From the NCBI GenBank assembly GCA_023014335.1, contig JAECYW010000001.1, positions 2,790,001 to 2,854,000 on the forward strand: DNA of 64,000 nucleotides, given 5' to 3'. Each line of letters starts with the position of its first letter. Position 1 is the stretch's first letter. This stretch comes from Galerina marginata. Taxonomy: Eukaryota; Basidiomycota; Agaricomycetes; Agaricales; Galerinaceae. Position numbers and translations under genes: made by a program. Positions 10,316 to 21,922 of the stretch are shown here, in pieces. The notes beneath the pieces were generated by a model that saw only the letters and a program-made list of their open reading frames with translations, had not been told where the DNA came from and did no database searches.

Positions 10316-13300
10316 ATGGAGCACGACTCGTCCGACATTCTGGGCCAAGACACCATGCCTGTCCGCAGCGGGTCCGGGCGCGGCGCCTTCCCGCTCTCCG
10401 TGACGCAGGCCATCGTCTGGTCGTCCCTCTGCCTCGGCATTTACATCGTAGGGAAACGGCTCTGGAGGCGGGTTCTCCAATGGCGGGAGAGGTCATACAA
10501 GTTGTGAGTTATCTTTCGTGCCACACTGTCTTATTTTCTCATTAACGCGTCTTTTTCCCTCTCTAGGGCAACGCGCCGGAGACATGGTATCCCTGACAGC
10601 GATTTCCGTCCCTTCAACGTCGCATATTCAGAGGCTATGATGCGGGCCCGCGAGGAGGAAAGCAGGAAGCAGGGCAAACCCAAGCCCGCCCTGCGTCCCC
10701 AGCCCTCCCTCCTCGACCACCAGCGTGAGCCCCAGCTCGACCAAAACCTTCGTCATCGTCAAGGTGAGTGCCACTTGTCCATTTGTTCTCGCGGCGTGGC
10801 TCACTCACCACTCCTCACTCTCTGCTTGCTGATAATTAGGCGTGCCACAACGGCCCGATCCTGGAATGCGGAGCACAGTCATTCCTGTGCCAGGCGACTA
10901 TAGCACCGGTCCCTATGAGCCTCGCTTGCAGGCCCAGACAAGGAACGCCCAAGATATCAATCAGTGCGTAATTTTACTTGCCTCACGCCTACTTGCCTCA
11001 TGCTTACGTAAACACAATACATCCCACAGTCTAACCACCAATACCTACCGTCCTGTCCAACCTACCACCAATGGATTCTCCAAACCCGCTGGCCTGGCTC
11101 GCCATGGGGGTTATCTTGATATCACTGACGCCGACATGTCTGACGCCGAAGGCAGAAAACGTGCCCTCGATGAAGAACAAGACGAGTCAGAACACGAGGC
11201 GAAGAAATCAAGAGTTGAAGGCGACGAGCTGATCGATGGCGATGAAGATGCGGAGTTTGAGGACCTTGCGCCGAAACGAGGCTCAAAACGTGGTCTCCGG
11301 GACGAGGAGGACGGCGAAGACGTCGCGGACGCCTCCAAGAAGGCTCGTGGAAAACGCGCCCGCAAAGTGTCCCACGAGAAAGGTCCACAGGTAGACTCGA
11401 GCATGGACGTGGACGACGAGGAGGCCGATGAAATCACCGAGCTCAAGTCGACTTTACGCGGGAAGAAACGGGATCGTGCTGAGGCCGGATCCACCTTCGG
11501 CGGAGACGACGAGGACAGCGGGGTAGAGCTGGAAGCTGAAGGCGATGCCAAAGCGCGGAGGCAGAGGAAGCGGCGGACTGTGGCGAAGCGCAAATCCGAG
11601 GCGAGCTATATCCGTGCAAAGAAGCACGGCAACCGTGATGCGAGCGATAGCGGCAGCGAGGGGGCCACGCACGAGAAGCAGGCGTCGTCGCATGATAGAA
11701 AGAAGAAGGGCAAGCGGCACTCGCACGTCGAGCGACGCGCGTCCGGTAGCGATGTCTCGATGGACGAGTCTACGACGTCTAATAGGAGCAAGGTTAGGAA
11801 TATCGGCGATGAGTGGGAGAGCAATGGCGTGAAATATAAGATTGGTCCCAATGGCCAACGCCTTCGCCAGGCCCTCGTGAAGAAGGCGAGGCAGAAATTC
11901 GTTATGGTAGGTGTTTGTTTCCAGTCATTGCATGAGGCTAGTGCGCTGAGTTTTTTGGTGTTTCCTAGCCCAAGGATTCTCAGCACCCCGATCGAGATGC
12001 GAATCTGCAGGTGTGCGTTGAGACGTGGCTTACAGAGGAGGAATATCAAGACGCGAAAACACAACATCTATTGGCGTGGCAGGACTCACCTCCACCACCC
12101 CGGAACGAGGATGTTGAGAAACTGACATTGAACACATCTACCTCCGTATGTCTTTTTGACCACATGTTTTTCGTTGGCCCCACATCTGACTCATTTCATT
12201 TTATTTTTTCACCACTTCACAATACACTACATACAAAAAATACAGGAAAGCGTGCCGTTCCCGCAAGGCCTGCCAGGAAAGAGCCTCTTATGGTCGACAT
12301 CGACGTCATCCACGCCGACTGCGTCTCCTGCGCACTCACAGTCCCCGGCCGCCGAGGCTACCTCGTTCCCTGACATGGCGCCACCCAAGCACCGGAGCTA
12401 CAGAGACACCTACCGACACTCTATCGCGACGACTGTCGGACTGCCCATCAGCCCCTTCATCACTACGAGCGCGGCGCAGGTGCCCAGCACCAAGCGTATC
12501 GCATCAAACGCGCGCGCGATCAGCTTGAGCAGCGGCTCGCCCGGCCTGTCGGACAGCACGAATGGGAGCCCGCGGATTGCGCAGCCTCAGCGGGTGTTCT
12601 CGAAGTGGGAGAAGCAGGAGCTCGAGGCAAAGGCGATGATGAAGATCCGCGAGGCGAATAGGCGGAAGGAGGCGGAGAGGGAGATGAAGGCCAAGGAGGA
12701 GAGGGAGCGGGTTGAGAGGGAGCGGGCGGCGTCTGCGGAGAAGCTGAGGGTTGAAAGGGAGAAGTTGGACAGGGAGAAGGCGGCGAGGGTGGAGATGGAG
12801 AGAGCGGAGAGGGATAGGCTGGCGAAGGAGGCGGCGGAGAAGCAGAAGGCTGCTGCTGCTGCTGCTTCTGCCGCTGCTGTACCTGCACCTGCACCACTTC
12901 CTCAGATCACGGTGACAGCTCCGACCGCGACGACGAGTTCTCAGCCCTCGACGTCGTCTGGTGGAGGCGCTGCTGTGCCGAATTTCTTCGCGCCAAAGGT
13001 GGAGCGATCCAATTCTCAATCGCCGTTTTCGTATTCCCCTAGTGCCGGCGCTCCTATTCCTGCTCAGGCTGCCTCGGCCTCGTCGCCTTTTTTGTTTAAC
13101 CCATCAACTCCAAGCACATCTGCTGCCCCTACACCAACTACGAACGGGACGTCTGCTGTGAAGCCAGGCGGGTTTCCGTTTGGTCCTTCTAGTGGCGCCG
13201 AGGCCAAAAAGGACGGGGCTGGTACGAGTGGCGGCGGCTCATCGTTGTTGTCGAGGATGGGTCAGCAGCCGCAGACTCAGCCTGAAGCTCTGAAGACCCA

Positions 13301-14369
13301 AACTTCAAATCAAGGTCAACCTAATTTTGCAGCGCCTTCTGGAACAACCACCACGAATCCGATGTTCTCGTTCACCAAGCCTGGAGGATCATCCCCCTTT
13401 GGACAGCCCGCCGCTTCGTCGTCGAATACAGCTCCAGCTCCAGCGGGTGAGACGACTAGCACGACGCCTAAATTCAACTTTGGGAATCCCAGTAAAACTA
13501 CGGGAAGTGCTGCGCCTGCTAAAGGTCCGGAGCTGAAATCGTTCAACTTCCAGCCCACCACCACGTCTGGTGGAGGCCTCGGGTCGTCGTCGTTGAGCGG
13601 TGCATTGGGGGCGGAGCAAAAGTCGGGCGGTTTTAAACCGTTTGGTATTCCTCCTTCAGGGTCTGGTTCTACTGGTGCGGCGGGGACGGCGGCCAGTACG
13701 ACGCCTGTCAGTGCGCCCAAGTTCAATTTTGCGGCGTCGTCGTCACCTTTTGGGGGAGCTGGGACGAGTGGTGAGGCTGCTAAGGAGGTACCAAAGTCGG
13801 CGTTTGGGACGACTACGAATGGGACGTCTGGGTTTGGGACTACTGGTACCACCAACGCGTTTGGCAGTACGGGTGCGTTTGGGAATGTAAACAAGCCCTC
13901 TGCCTTTGGCAGTACTGGTTCGTCGGCGTTTGGGAATAATGGCGCCGGCAATAACAACGCGACGTCTGCATTTGGTTCGGGGTCGGGACCGTCGCCGTTT
14001 GGTGCTACGGCTGCTCAGACGTCGAGTGCCTTTGGAGGTGCGAGCAAGTCTGCTGCTCCGGGTGATAGTTCCACGCCGAAGTTTAGCTTTGGGAACCCTT
14101 CGACCTCGTCGACGAGTGCGGGTGCTAATGGTGCCAAGACGACTACATTCGCGTTTGGGGGACCGCAGACGCCTGCTTCTGGGACTGGGACTCCGACTGG
14201 GACTGGGACGGCGGCACCGTTGACGTTCAAGTTTGGCGACACGGGTGCTGCTGCTGGTGGGAGTACGACGCCGCAGTCGTCGCCGTTCGGGGCGGCTCCT
14301 GCGTCTGCTTTTAGTGGGTTTGGAGGGACGGGTGGGGGTGCGTTTGGGGGTGGTGCGAAGCAGCAGTGA
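10316..14369 (+). CDS. FG-repeat nucleoporin with N-terminal membrane segment
   Basis: Six exons (10316-10503, 10567-10763, 10840-10963, 11030-about 11906, 11969-12145, 12246-14369) join in phase to about 1228 aa. The N-terminus has a probable single membrane helix (AIVWSSLCLGIYIVG, residues about 31-45) followed by a basic cluster (KRLWRRVLQWRER). A long acidic/basic low-complexity region with NLS-like KKxR clusters follows. A conserved block (IGDEWESNGVKYKIGP ... VETWLTEEEYQDAK) precedes a charged coiled coil (about residues 600-680). The last about 500 residues carry FG repeats of SAFG, SPFG, FNFG and TFKFG types separated by Ser/Thr/Gly spacers. FG repeats form the transport barrier of the nuclear pore and bind karyopherins. 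The overall order resembles vertebrate POM121; the fungal counterpart may be the Nup1/Nup124 group. I cannot name it further. Confidence 0.82.
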
Positions 14370-15073
14370 TGAGGTCTGCTTGTGTGTTGATAAAAATTCG
14401 AAGGAAGGAGAAGTGGTGGTGTTTTAGGTGTTTGCTTATTGTTTCTTTTTCATCTTTCCCATTATCCCTCGCTCTGTCTACCTATCCTCAATCGTCAATG
14501 TCACAGAATCAGAGTCTATTGCTTTGTCGTTGTAATTTCTTTTCCCCTGTGTTTCTACCAATCTTGCGTTGCGTTGCGTTGCATTTTTTTTCTGTCCCAT
14601 CCATCCATTCTATTCTACATCACATACCATACCCTGTTGTAATGGACCTGTACTATAATAATAGCGAGAAGTGCGATGACTGTGACACCAGTGTTGACTG
14701 CATTTATTTAGGTTTTGCCCGCTCGTACTGTTGAACATTGAAATCTTTCCACCTGACTTTGTCCATAGAACGCACATCTCTCCAAGACCCTAAAGGTAGC
14801 GGGAATTGTGCAAATAGTCCCTGCGAGGCTGCGAGACATTCAAGGTGGCTTTCACGTGTCATTAGCCGAGATTATAGGGATCTGGAGGTGGGTCTCAGTT
14901 CTTCCTTTCTCTTTCTCGAACGACGACCTGGACGGGTTCGCAATTCGACCAGCCATCGGACTATTACTTACTTTCGCCTCTCCTTCACCTACCACCACCT
15001 GCCCTCTTCACTTCCCTCTCAAAAACACCCCTTTCCACTCTACTTACACCCTTGACCCCTCACCGACCCTCGC
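14370..15073. other. Intergenic region, T-rich
   Basis: This 704-bp stretch holds the nucleoporin 3' region and the upstream region of the next gene. Pyrimidine tracts with cctcaccctc-type repeats lie close to ATG 15074. Small repeats such as tgcgttgcgttgcgttgcatt (about 14565-14585) are present. No gene is supported. Confidence 0.45.
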
Positions 15074-18000
15074 ATGCTAGCCAGCTCAGAAACACCCCGC
15101 CCCCTGCCCCCGGCCAAAGCCCGGCGAGCAAGTGCGATGAAGAAGCTGTCCGCGACACCCCCGCCGGCGTACGGGTCCCCTTTCTCCTTTCCCTCGCAGC
15201 GCGTTCGTCAGGGTGGGCTGCACGACCTCGATGGCCTGGGGTCGTCAGAGTCTGCAGCGGGTGATAACGCATTCCATCTGGGATGGGACGCGGGTGCGGA
15301 GGCCGATCGGTATCCTGGGGAACAGCTGCCTTCGCCGCCTCCGGAGGACGAGAGCTTTGAGGAGGAGGAGTGGCCGACGCAGAAGGACGAGCTTATGGGG
15401 CTGTTCGTCAAAGCGGACGGGATCATCAAGGAAGAGAGAACTGGTACGCGATCATTCGCTTTTATTATGCAGCTATCTAACCACCCTCTACAGAGCTGGG
15501 GATGGTGTCTGCAGCGTACAAGGGCTTATACCAAAACACCGTCGCCCTCCAGTCCAAGCACCAGGCCCTCCTCGCCAGGCTGCCCATGTCCCCTGGCCCC
15601 CGTGCAACTTCCTCCCCAGATCACACGTATGCCAATGCACCGCGACGCGTCGCGCAATAGTAGCATCAGCATGTCCACCTCCGACTCCGCCCTCGGCCTC
15701 ATCCATTCACCTCTCTACAGACGGTACCCCCATGCCCATGCCCACACACAACACGCACACGCACACCCGCAAAGTCTCCATCGCATCCGCCGACATCTCA
15801 CACCTCGCCGACCAAAACGCCGAGCTGCTGGACAAACTCGAGAAGCTCGAAGCAGGAAGCGACCTCCTGCCGACCACGCAGGGCGGCGCGAGCTCAAGCG
15901 GCTCGGGAAGGAGATCGCGTTCCTGAGAGAGGCGCTGGAGCGCACGCAGGCGAAGAGCGAGGAGCTGGAGGAAAAGGTGCAGGATGCGGTTGTTGGGGAG
16001 GCGTGGAGGCGGAAGAAGGAGCGGGAGGCGAGGTTTAGGGGGATGCGCGGGCTGGGGAGAGAGAGGGGTGTAGGTAGCTGCTGCTTCAGGGGGAGGAGGG
16101 GCCGCCGTTGTCCATCCGGATCTCTCGTTGGGGCTGGGAGTCCGCGATTTCGCACCTGCAGGCTCAGGGTTCGGAGGTCCGTCCGAGCTGACGTCTTTCT
16201 TCCCTGCACTGGACGACGGAGGAGGAGGAGCGGCTTCGGAAAGCGGGCAGTCCCAGCTACCCGAACACGCGCTCATCTCACAGCTGCTCGTCAAAGTGCA
16301 AGAGCTCGAAGAGACCAACACGCGCATCCTGCGGCAGCAGTCCGAGACCGCGACGCAGCTGTCCGCGGTACAGCGCGACACGGCGCATATTACCAAGGTG
16401 TACGAGACGCTTGCGGATCCGGAGGCTGTCGAGCTCGAGCTTGAGCTTGAGGACGGTGCTCGGTCTCGGTCGCCGGATATGGCTAGGGACAGGGACCGAA
16501 CGCCGTCGATGCAGACGATCCGGTTCATGAGTCTGCGGCGGACGCTGGAGGACGAGATGTCGATGTCGATGTCGACGGAGCTGGAGGAGGACTTGGACTT
16601 GAGCTCCACCTCTTTTAACGCGGACGGGACGTGTATCGTCCGCCCGGATTTCCTTTCGACGGCGCCGAAGAACCGGAAAAGTGTTATGGGGCTGTTTGAC
16701 GAGCCCCGCGGGCTGGGGGACGATGGAGGTGAAGATGGCGCGCCTGGACAGGACCGGGACAACGACGATAACGTGTTTGGCACCTTCGGCTTTGGCCTAT
16801 CATCGTCGTTGACCACCGCTCACGGCTCTTCCGGTCCACGCCTACCAAGGACAAACATCAACACCAACACCAGCACCAATAGCGGCGCGCTCTCCCCGCT
16901 GCATTTCCTCTCCTTCTCCCCCGCGCTCACTTCGCGTCCGACATTACAGACCGAGCTGAACAAAGAGCTTGGCAACGGCGACGGCCTCGGTTTCGGTCTC
17001 GGACAAGGACTAGGACATGGACATGGACACGGAAAAGGGAGCTGGTCGAGGCACAACCACCACTTGCGCGCGTCGAGCTTGTATGATATCAGCCAATTCT
17101 CGTCCTCGGATGCGGGGTCGGCGCCGCCCTCGCCTTCGCCTTCGCCTTCGCCTTCGCCGTTGCCTGGGACGGGCTTGCTGCGTCCTTCCGCTGGTGTTGG
17201 TGTTGGTGCTGCCTCTGGGAGGAGAGTGTCGGATTGGGATGGGGATGAAGATGAGGATGAATACGAAGTTGAGGACCTGGGTGAGGCTGCGAGTACTAGT
17301 ACGAGTACGAGCAGGCCAGAAGGGGACAGAGACGGCGTCAAATTTAAACTCGGACCCGGCGGACTCAAACCACCCCAGCGCACCCCGCTCCTGATGTCAT
17401 CCAACTCCCTCCGTCTGGCCGTCGAGCCGCCGACGCCGGACAAGCCTTACGAGCACCCTCGGCGGGTGGTGCAGGGGCAGATGGCTGATATGGTGTTTAC
17501 ACCCATACTCGCCGATGGTCTGGGCCTGGAGGTGGATTTGGAGGCGACCAAGTCGCCGCGGATCAAGATGATCTCGGAGACGTTGCGCGCACGGACGAAT
17601 CGGTGGGTTGAGAGGCGGATTCGGCGGTCGAGGAGTCGGAGTCGGAGTGGGGAACGTCGGGATGAGGAACGTCGGGATGGGGAGAGGCGGGATGGGGAGA
17701 GGCGGGATGAGGAGAGGCGGGATGAGGAGAGGCGGACGGAGCGGGATGAACGGGATGAACGGAGACAGGAAAATGAGGAGGAGAGGCGGCCCCGGAAGAA
17801 GAAGTCAATGATCGGCGACAGGCTTTCTCTCGTTGTGGATGGTCTTGTGGACCGATTTGATACTTTTTCGGGAGCGGCGAAGGTAAGGCCCAAGTTGCAG
17901 TCGAGGTCGAGGTCGAGGTCGGGTTCAAGATCCAAGTCGAGGTCAAGATCGCGGAGAAGAGCCGACAAGGAGCTCGAAGAAGGTGCAGGATACGACGAGT

Positions 18001-18368
18001 ACGCCTCCGAAGACGGCTCGTCGCGGGCTGCTACACCGACGTACCACGACGCCAAATCCGACACGCACTCCAACTCCAACCCTGATTCGCCTCTATCTTC
18101 TCCTCCTCCAGAAGAAGCGGAGAACCTCGATCCCACCGCCCAGCTCAACCACACACAGAAAACAGGCTCGCAAATCCAAATCCGAAAACTGAAGAGCACA
18201 GCTGTAGACCCGAACCCGAGCTTGCTGCTCCAGCTCTGGCTGTGGTTCCAGTTCGCGATTGTCGTGCTTGTGTTTGTGTATGCGATGGCGAAGCGGGGGC
18301 CGACGGCTGTGCTTACTGCTGAGGGGGAAGGCGGACGGGGCGGGAGGGCTGTTGCGCGGCGGAGGTGA
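15074..18368 (+). CDS. Coiled-coil, C-terminally membrane-anchored protein of unknown function
   Basis: Exon 1 is 15074-15443, followed by an intron to 15493. The N-terminal part is Pro/Ser-rich with an acidic patch (PPEDESFEEEEWPTQKDE). Coiled-coil heptads follow (LADQNAELLDKLEKLEA; RRELKRLGKEIAFLREALERTQAKSEELEEKV; LISQLLVKVQELEETN). Then comes a conserved-looking stretch (TIRFMSLRRTLEDEM), Ser-rich low-complexity sequence, an Arg/Asp/Glu repeat tract and an Arg-Ser-rich tract. One hydrophobic segment near the end (LWLWFQFAIVVLVFVYAM) leaves only about 30 residues after it, the layout of a tail-anchored or inner-nuclear-membrane protein. The frame changes near 15.87 and 16.07 kb without usable splice sites, and the joins at 15.6-15.7 kb allow more than one intron model. 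From 16.13 kb to the stop the frame is unbroken (about 745 aa). I do not recognise the family. Confidence 0.6.
17640..17780 (+). repeat. Tandem 15-bp repeats encoding ERRD-type pentapeptides
   Basis: Inside the coiled-coil gene, units close to gagaggcgggatgag are repeated about eight times. They encode ERRDE/ERRDG pentapeptides and grade into related Arg/Glu sequence on both sides. Units of 15 bp keep the frame, so copy number can vary without breaking the protein. Confidence 0.75.
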
Positions 18369-18858
18369 TGGGAGGCGATGGGTTGTAGATGAGGCGTAGT
18401 TGTGGGTTGGATGGGATTGGTCGGCTTTGTATCTTACATCTATGGTGTTGCTCGTTTCTTGTTTTTATGTAGGCTAGGATAGACAGGGTTGCTTCTTGTC
18501 ATCTCAATATTCATCTCACCATCTTCTGTAACCGGTACGTATACAATGTTGCAGGATGTCATTAAGTACATGTAATTTTCCCACTTAATCTACGGTTTTC
18601 GAGGTGTAGATATCTCTCGTCGGTGATGTCAGATTTGCAAGCAAAATAGATTTCCAACTAGATGAGGTTCCTACAAGGTTCCTATAACAATAGATAAAAA
18701 ACACGATGCAGCAATTGGACAAGATACATCCGTCCTAGATCACCCCAGTCAAATCATCTATTCTAGTACAACAACCTAAAACCAAAAGATACGAGCAACG
18801 AAAGCAAAAAAGAGCACGAAAACGAAAAACAAAAACGAATACCTGCACCGATACCAAA
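18369..18858. other. Intergenic region between convergent gene ends
   Basis: This 490-bp region holds the 3' regions of the coiled-coil gene and of the H3K9 methyltransferase gene. An A-rich stretch near 18690-18840 is probably the methyltransferase 3' untranslated region. No gene is seen. Confidence 0.45.
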
Positions 18859-21674
18859 CTAAAACGTGATATACCCCCGACACTGCGCCGCGCCGCAATG
18901 ACAAGGCTTCGATCCCTCCGGGATCGCACTGGACTGCTGCTGGCCTTTCGCCTTCGCCTTGCCCTTGCCCTTGGCTTGTGCGCGGGCTTGCTTCTCGGCG
19001 GCTTTGGGGTCGTAGTCGAATGTGAACTCGGTGCGGGCAGGGATGTCTTCACCTGCCACGAAGGCAATGTATGGGAGCCCGGTCTGCAAGGGATGGAGGT
19101 TAGGATTGGAGGCGATGAGAGAGGGAAGGACGTGGAACGGACATTTGGAGGAGTGTCGTGCACAACCAGGTAGATCTGGAGGTTGGGCGAGCAGGAGTGG
19201 CTGGTGAAGGGAAAGGTGTCAGTGGTCGATTGGTGAGTTGGTTGGGTAGGACTGACTTGATAAAACGCGTCCAATTCCCTGGGCAAATAGATAATAATGA
19301 GGATAGAAGCACACGGACTTCCAAAAAGACTGCTTACCATGAACCCTCGAATCGACAGAGAACGCGTCATGGGTCGGCTCGTGGTCCTCGGTTTCATCGC
19401 CGTCGAGATCAAAGCGGTATGCAGACAGCTCTGGGGGAATGGCATCGGCGTCTTCTCGATGTCTGGTGCCATGGGTTCAATCACAAAAATACCAAGCTGT
19501 GCTTCCATAAAACTTACACAACGAGACTGGATAAACGGTAAGCCATTAGCGTCGTATTACAACTTCAGAAAAAAGGTACGCACCCAGTATAAATACCCAG
19601 AACCTTCCCTCGTTTGACATCTTCGGTTGCTCTGACCCCCCATCCGCGTGTTTCGGTCTTGAAAACCTCGATAGTGGTGCTTCTGGGCCGCTGCGAAACG
19701 CGGTTGATGCATTGGTACAGCGAACATTGGCAGCGCTGAAACAAAACCCGTTCGGTACCGGGAAAGCTGGATAATAAGGAGTCGCAGCTTACTTTGTTAC
19801 ACTCGACCACCTCCATGCCCTTCGGAGCCGTGAAGGCAAATAGACCCTGTCGTCGCAAACGTCAACTCTGGTGGAGTCGGTAAAGATGTGGAGGCGTACA
19901 TTAGGGGTGTAGGCGAATATTCGGGACCCATTCTCGTGTACGAGATCGGAAGGGACCTGGCAATCGCAGCGTTGGGGGTCAAAGCAGTAGTCGCACGAAC
20001 ACGAAACCAGGAAGGCTTCATCTGGTCTCTCAACGCCAGGAGCACTTTAACAAAGGCGTCAGACGATTGAACCCTGGACGCAAGGGGAGGTTTTACTATT
20101 CGTAGGTAGACTCGAGATAGCGGAAGCCGGAACCAAGGCTAGGAATGGCTTCGTCGTCGACTTCATTGACGAAGAGTATCGGTGAACCGCCTGCCTGTGC
20201 TGCATAACTTGTCCATTTCTCGCTTAGTTTTCTCCGCCTGAATAAAGCATGAGGATTGCAATGTAAACAAATATGACAGTTACTACAGACCGAGCTACGG
20301 GTGTTTCTATAATCCGCTGAGGCCTTGACGGTGGGCCTCGTCGGATTGGCTCAGCAGGTGGTTCAGGAGATGGGCGAGTCGGTATTGATAAGTCTTCGGA
20401 CGATTCTGACTGGATAATGCGCCTATGCTTCTTTCTCGACGTTAATAAAACAAATGGACGCCGGGATGAGCGAGGGGTATTTCCGGGCGGTGGTGGTGGT
20501 GTAGTATACATTGAATTATCTGAATCTTCTTCGTTTGACGTGGGCGGTGCGACTCGTTTTCCCTTCCCTTTGCTGTTGGAAGGTTGAATAGGAGGATCGA
20601 GATCCATGGGTGATGAGCTTCGAGAGCGTTGTACATGGACCGAGTTATGGTGGTCAGAAATTTCAGGAGGGGGGGAATCGATTTGTTTTCCCTTCCCTTT
20701 CAATATGGCTGTCGTTGTGGCAGGAGCAGGTTGGACATGAATAAATTTGAGTGATGAGGCCTTAGACAGAGACGGACGAGACGATGGCAGTCGAAGGAAC
20801 AGAAGGGGATTTAACCTTGTTGAGCCTAACGTCGCAGAAGAGCTGGCAGAAACTTTTGAAGAACCGCGGACGAGGGTAGAAGAGCTCGCTAAAGAACTCT
20901 CAGTCTGTTGGCGAGTAGAAGCTCGTCGGTTCGTCCTCAACGGAAAAGAGGATGACGACGAGCCTTGAGTTCCAAGTGGCATTCGGCCAGGCAGCGTGGC
21001 CTGAACCTGTTCTTGGTGCCTCCCAAGCAGCTTTCCCATTTCTGCGAAAGGATCCACTTTAGGTTCGGTCAAATATTTTTCGAGCTTCTCGTCGTATGCC
21101 TGGCTTCGCAAGTAGGTTGCAGTGTTGTGAATATCAGATGTTGTGATAACGTCAATTTCTAGGGATTCATTGCGCAGAATGCGGCGTGACTTTTGTTGCG
21201 CCGTTTTCCAGTTCGTATCAGCGATCGTTTCGCTTGTCTCCCAAGTGGTGTTCGTGCCGTCGTCACGATTCCAATCATCCCAGCGTACCTGTAGTCAGAA
21301 ATTAACGCCACGAAATAGAGGTAACTTGTCGAGGTGAGTTGTACCTCATACCTGATCGTTATATATCAGAAAATGATTACACCAGAGGTATTGCGAGACT
21401 CACTGTATGTTCCCTTCCCAATCCACCTCTTCTCCAATAATCAGGAATTGCCATTCCCCTTCGCCGAAGATTTCTCTTGGTGGTGGAGATGCCCTCCATC
21501 TCTCCCCACCTTCCACTGAGGCAGACCTGGAGAAAAGTGACCCATTCTCACTATTTTCCCCGTCTGAATCTCCATCGTGCTCAGCCAGCATCTTTTCATT
21601 ATCTGAATCCCTGTTTCAATGCATTGAATAAATCGAATCTCCTGAGAATGATCATGATCAACAGGTACTCACAT
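18859..21674 (-). CDS. clr4: Clr4/SUV39-type histone H3K9 methyltransferase (chromodomain, pre-SET, SET, post-SET)
   Basis: The full domain order can be traced by splicing. The N-terminal chromodomain reads [17 protein letters not shown], then YEV from a 7-nt exon (21351-21345), then [17 protein letters not shown] Ser-rich linker follows. The pre-SET Cys cluster is [15 protein letters not shown] ... [15 protein letters not shown]; it needs introns of 52 and 53 nt to read through. The SET domain shows [33 protein letters not shown] (a cofactor-binding and catalytic motif) and FTFDYD. The post-SET is [12 protein letters not shown]. Enzymes with this layout methylate H3 lysine 9 and read it through the chromodomain, spreading heterochromatin. 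The start codon is probably split by the first intron (AT|G at 21674); ATG 21591 is an alternative. All key residues seen are intact and no frame break is needed. Confidence 0.88.
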
Positions 21675-21922
21675 GGTGAAAATTGCGTCTTCCGTGTCAG
21701 TCGACGGAGGAGGAACAAGGGGGTTTTGAAACTAAACAGACGACGCGTACAGACCAAAAGGAGAGGACGACCCTAGAGATTGAGAGACATAGTGGTTGTT
21801 GCAAAGTACAATCGACGATGATTGAGAACCACGGCGTCATGTGATGTCCATGAAAAGTTATGGATTTCACTTTTGCGGCTATTTCCAAGCTATTTCTCTT
21901 CAATCCCTTTGCTTATTCTACA
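21675..21922. promoter_or_regulatory. Compact divergent promoter, methyltransferase / NOP13
   Basis: Only about 248 bp separate the inferred divergent start codons, so the two genes must share regulatory sequence. I see no clear TATA box. Confidence 0.45.

Noticed and set aside
12504..13019. Arg-rich minus-strand frames opposite the nucleoporin
   Set aside because: They are antisense readings of the repetitive coiled-coil and FG coding sequence, produced by codon bias.
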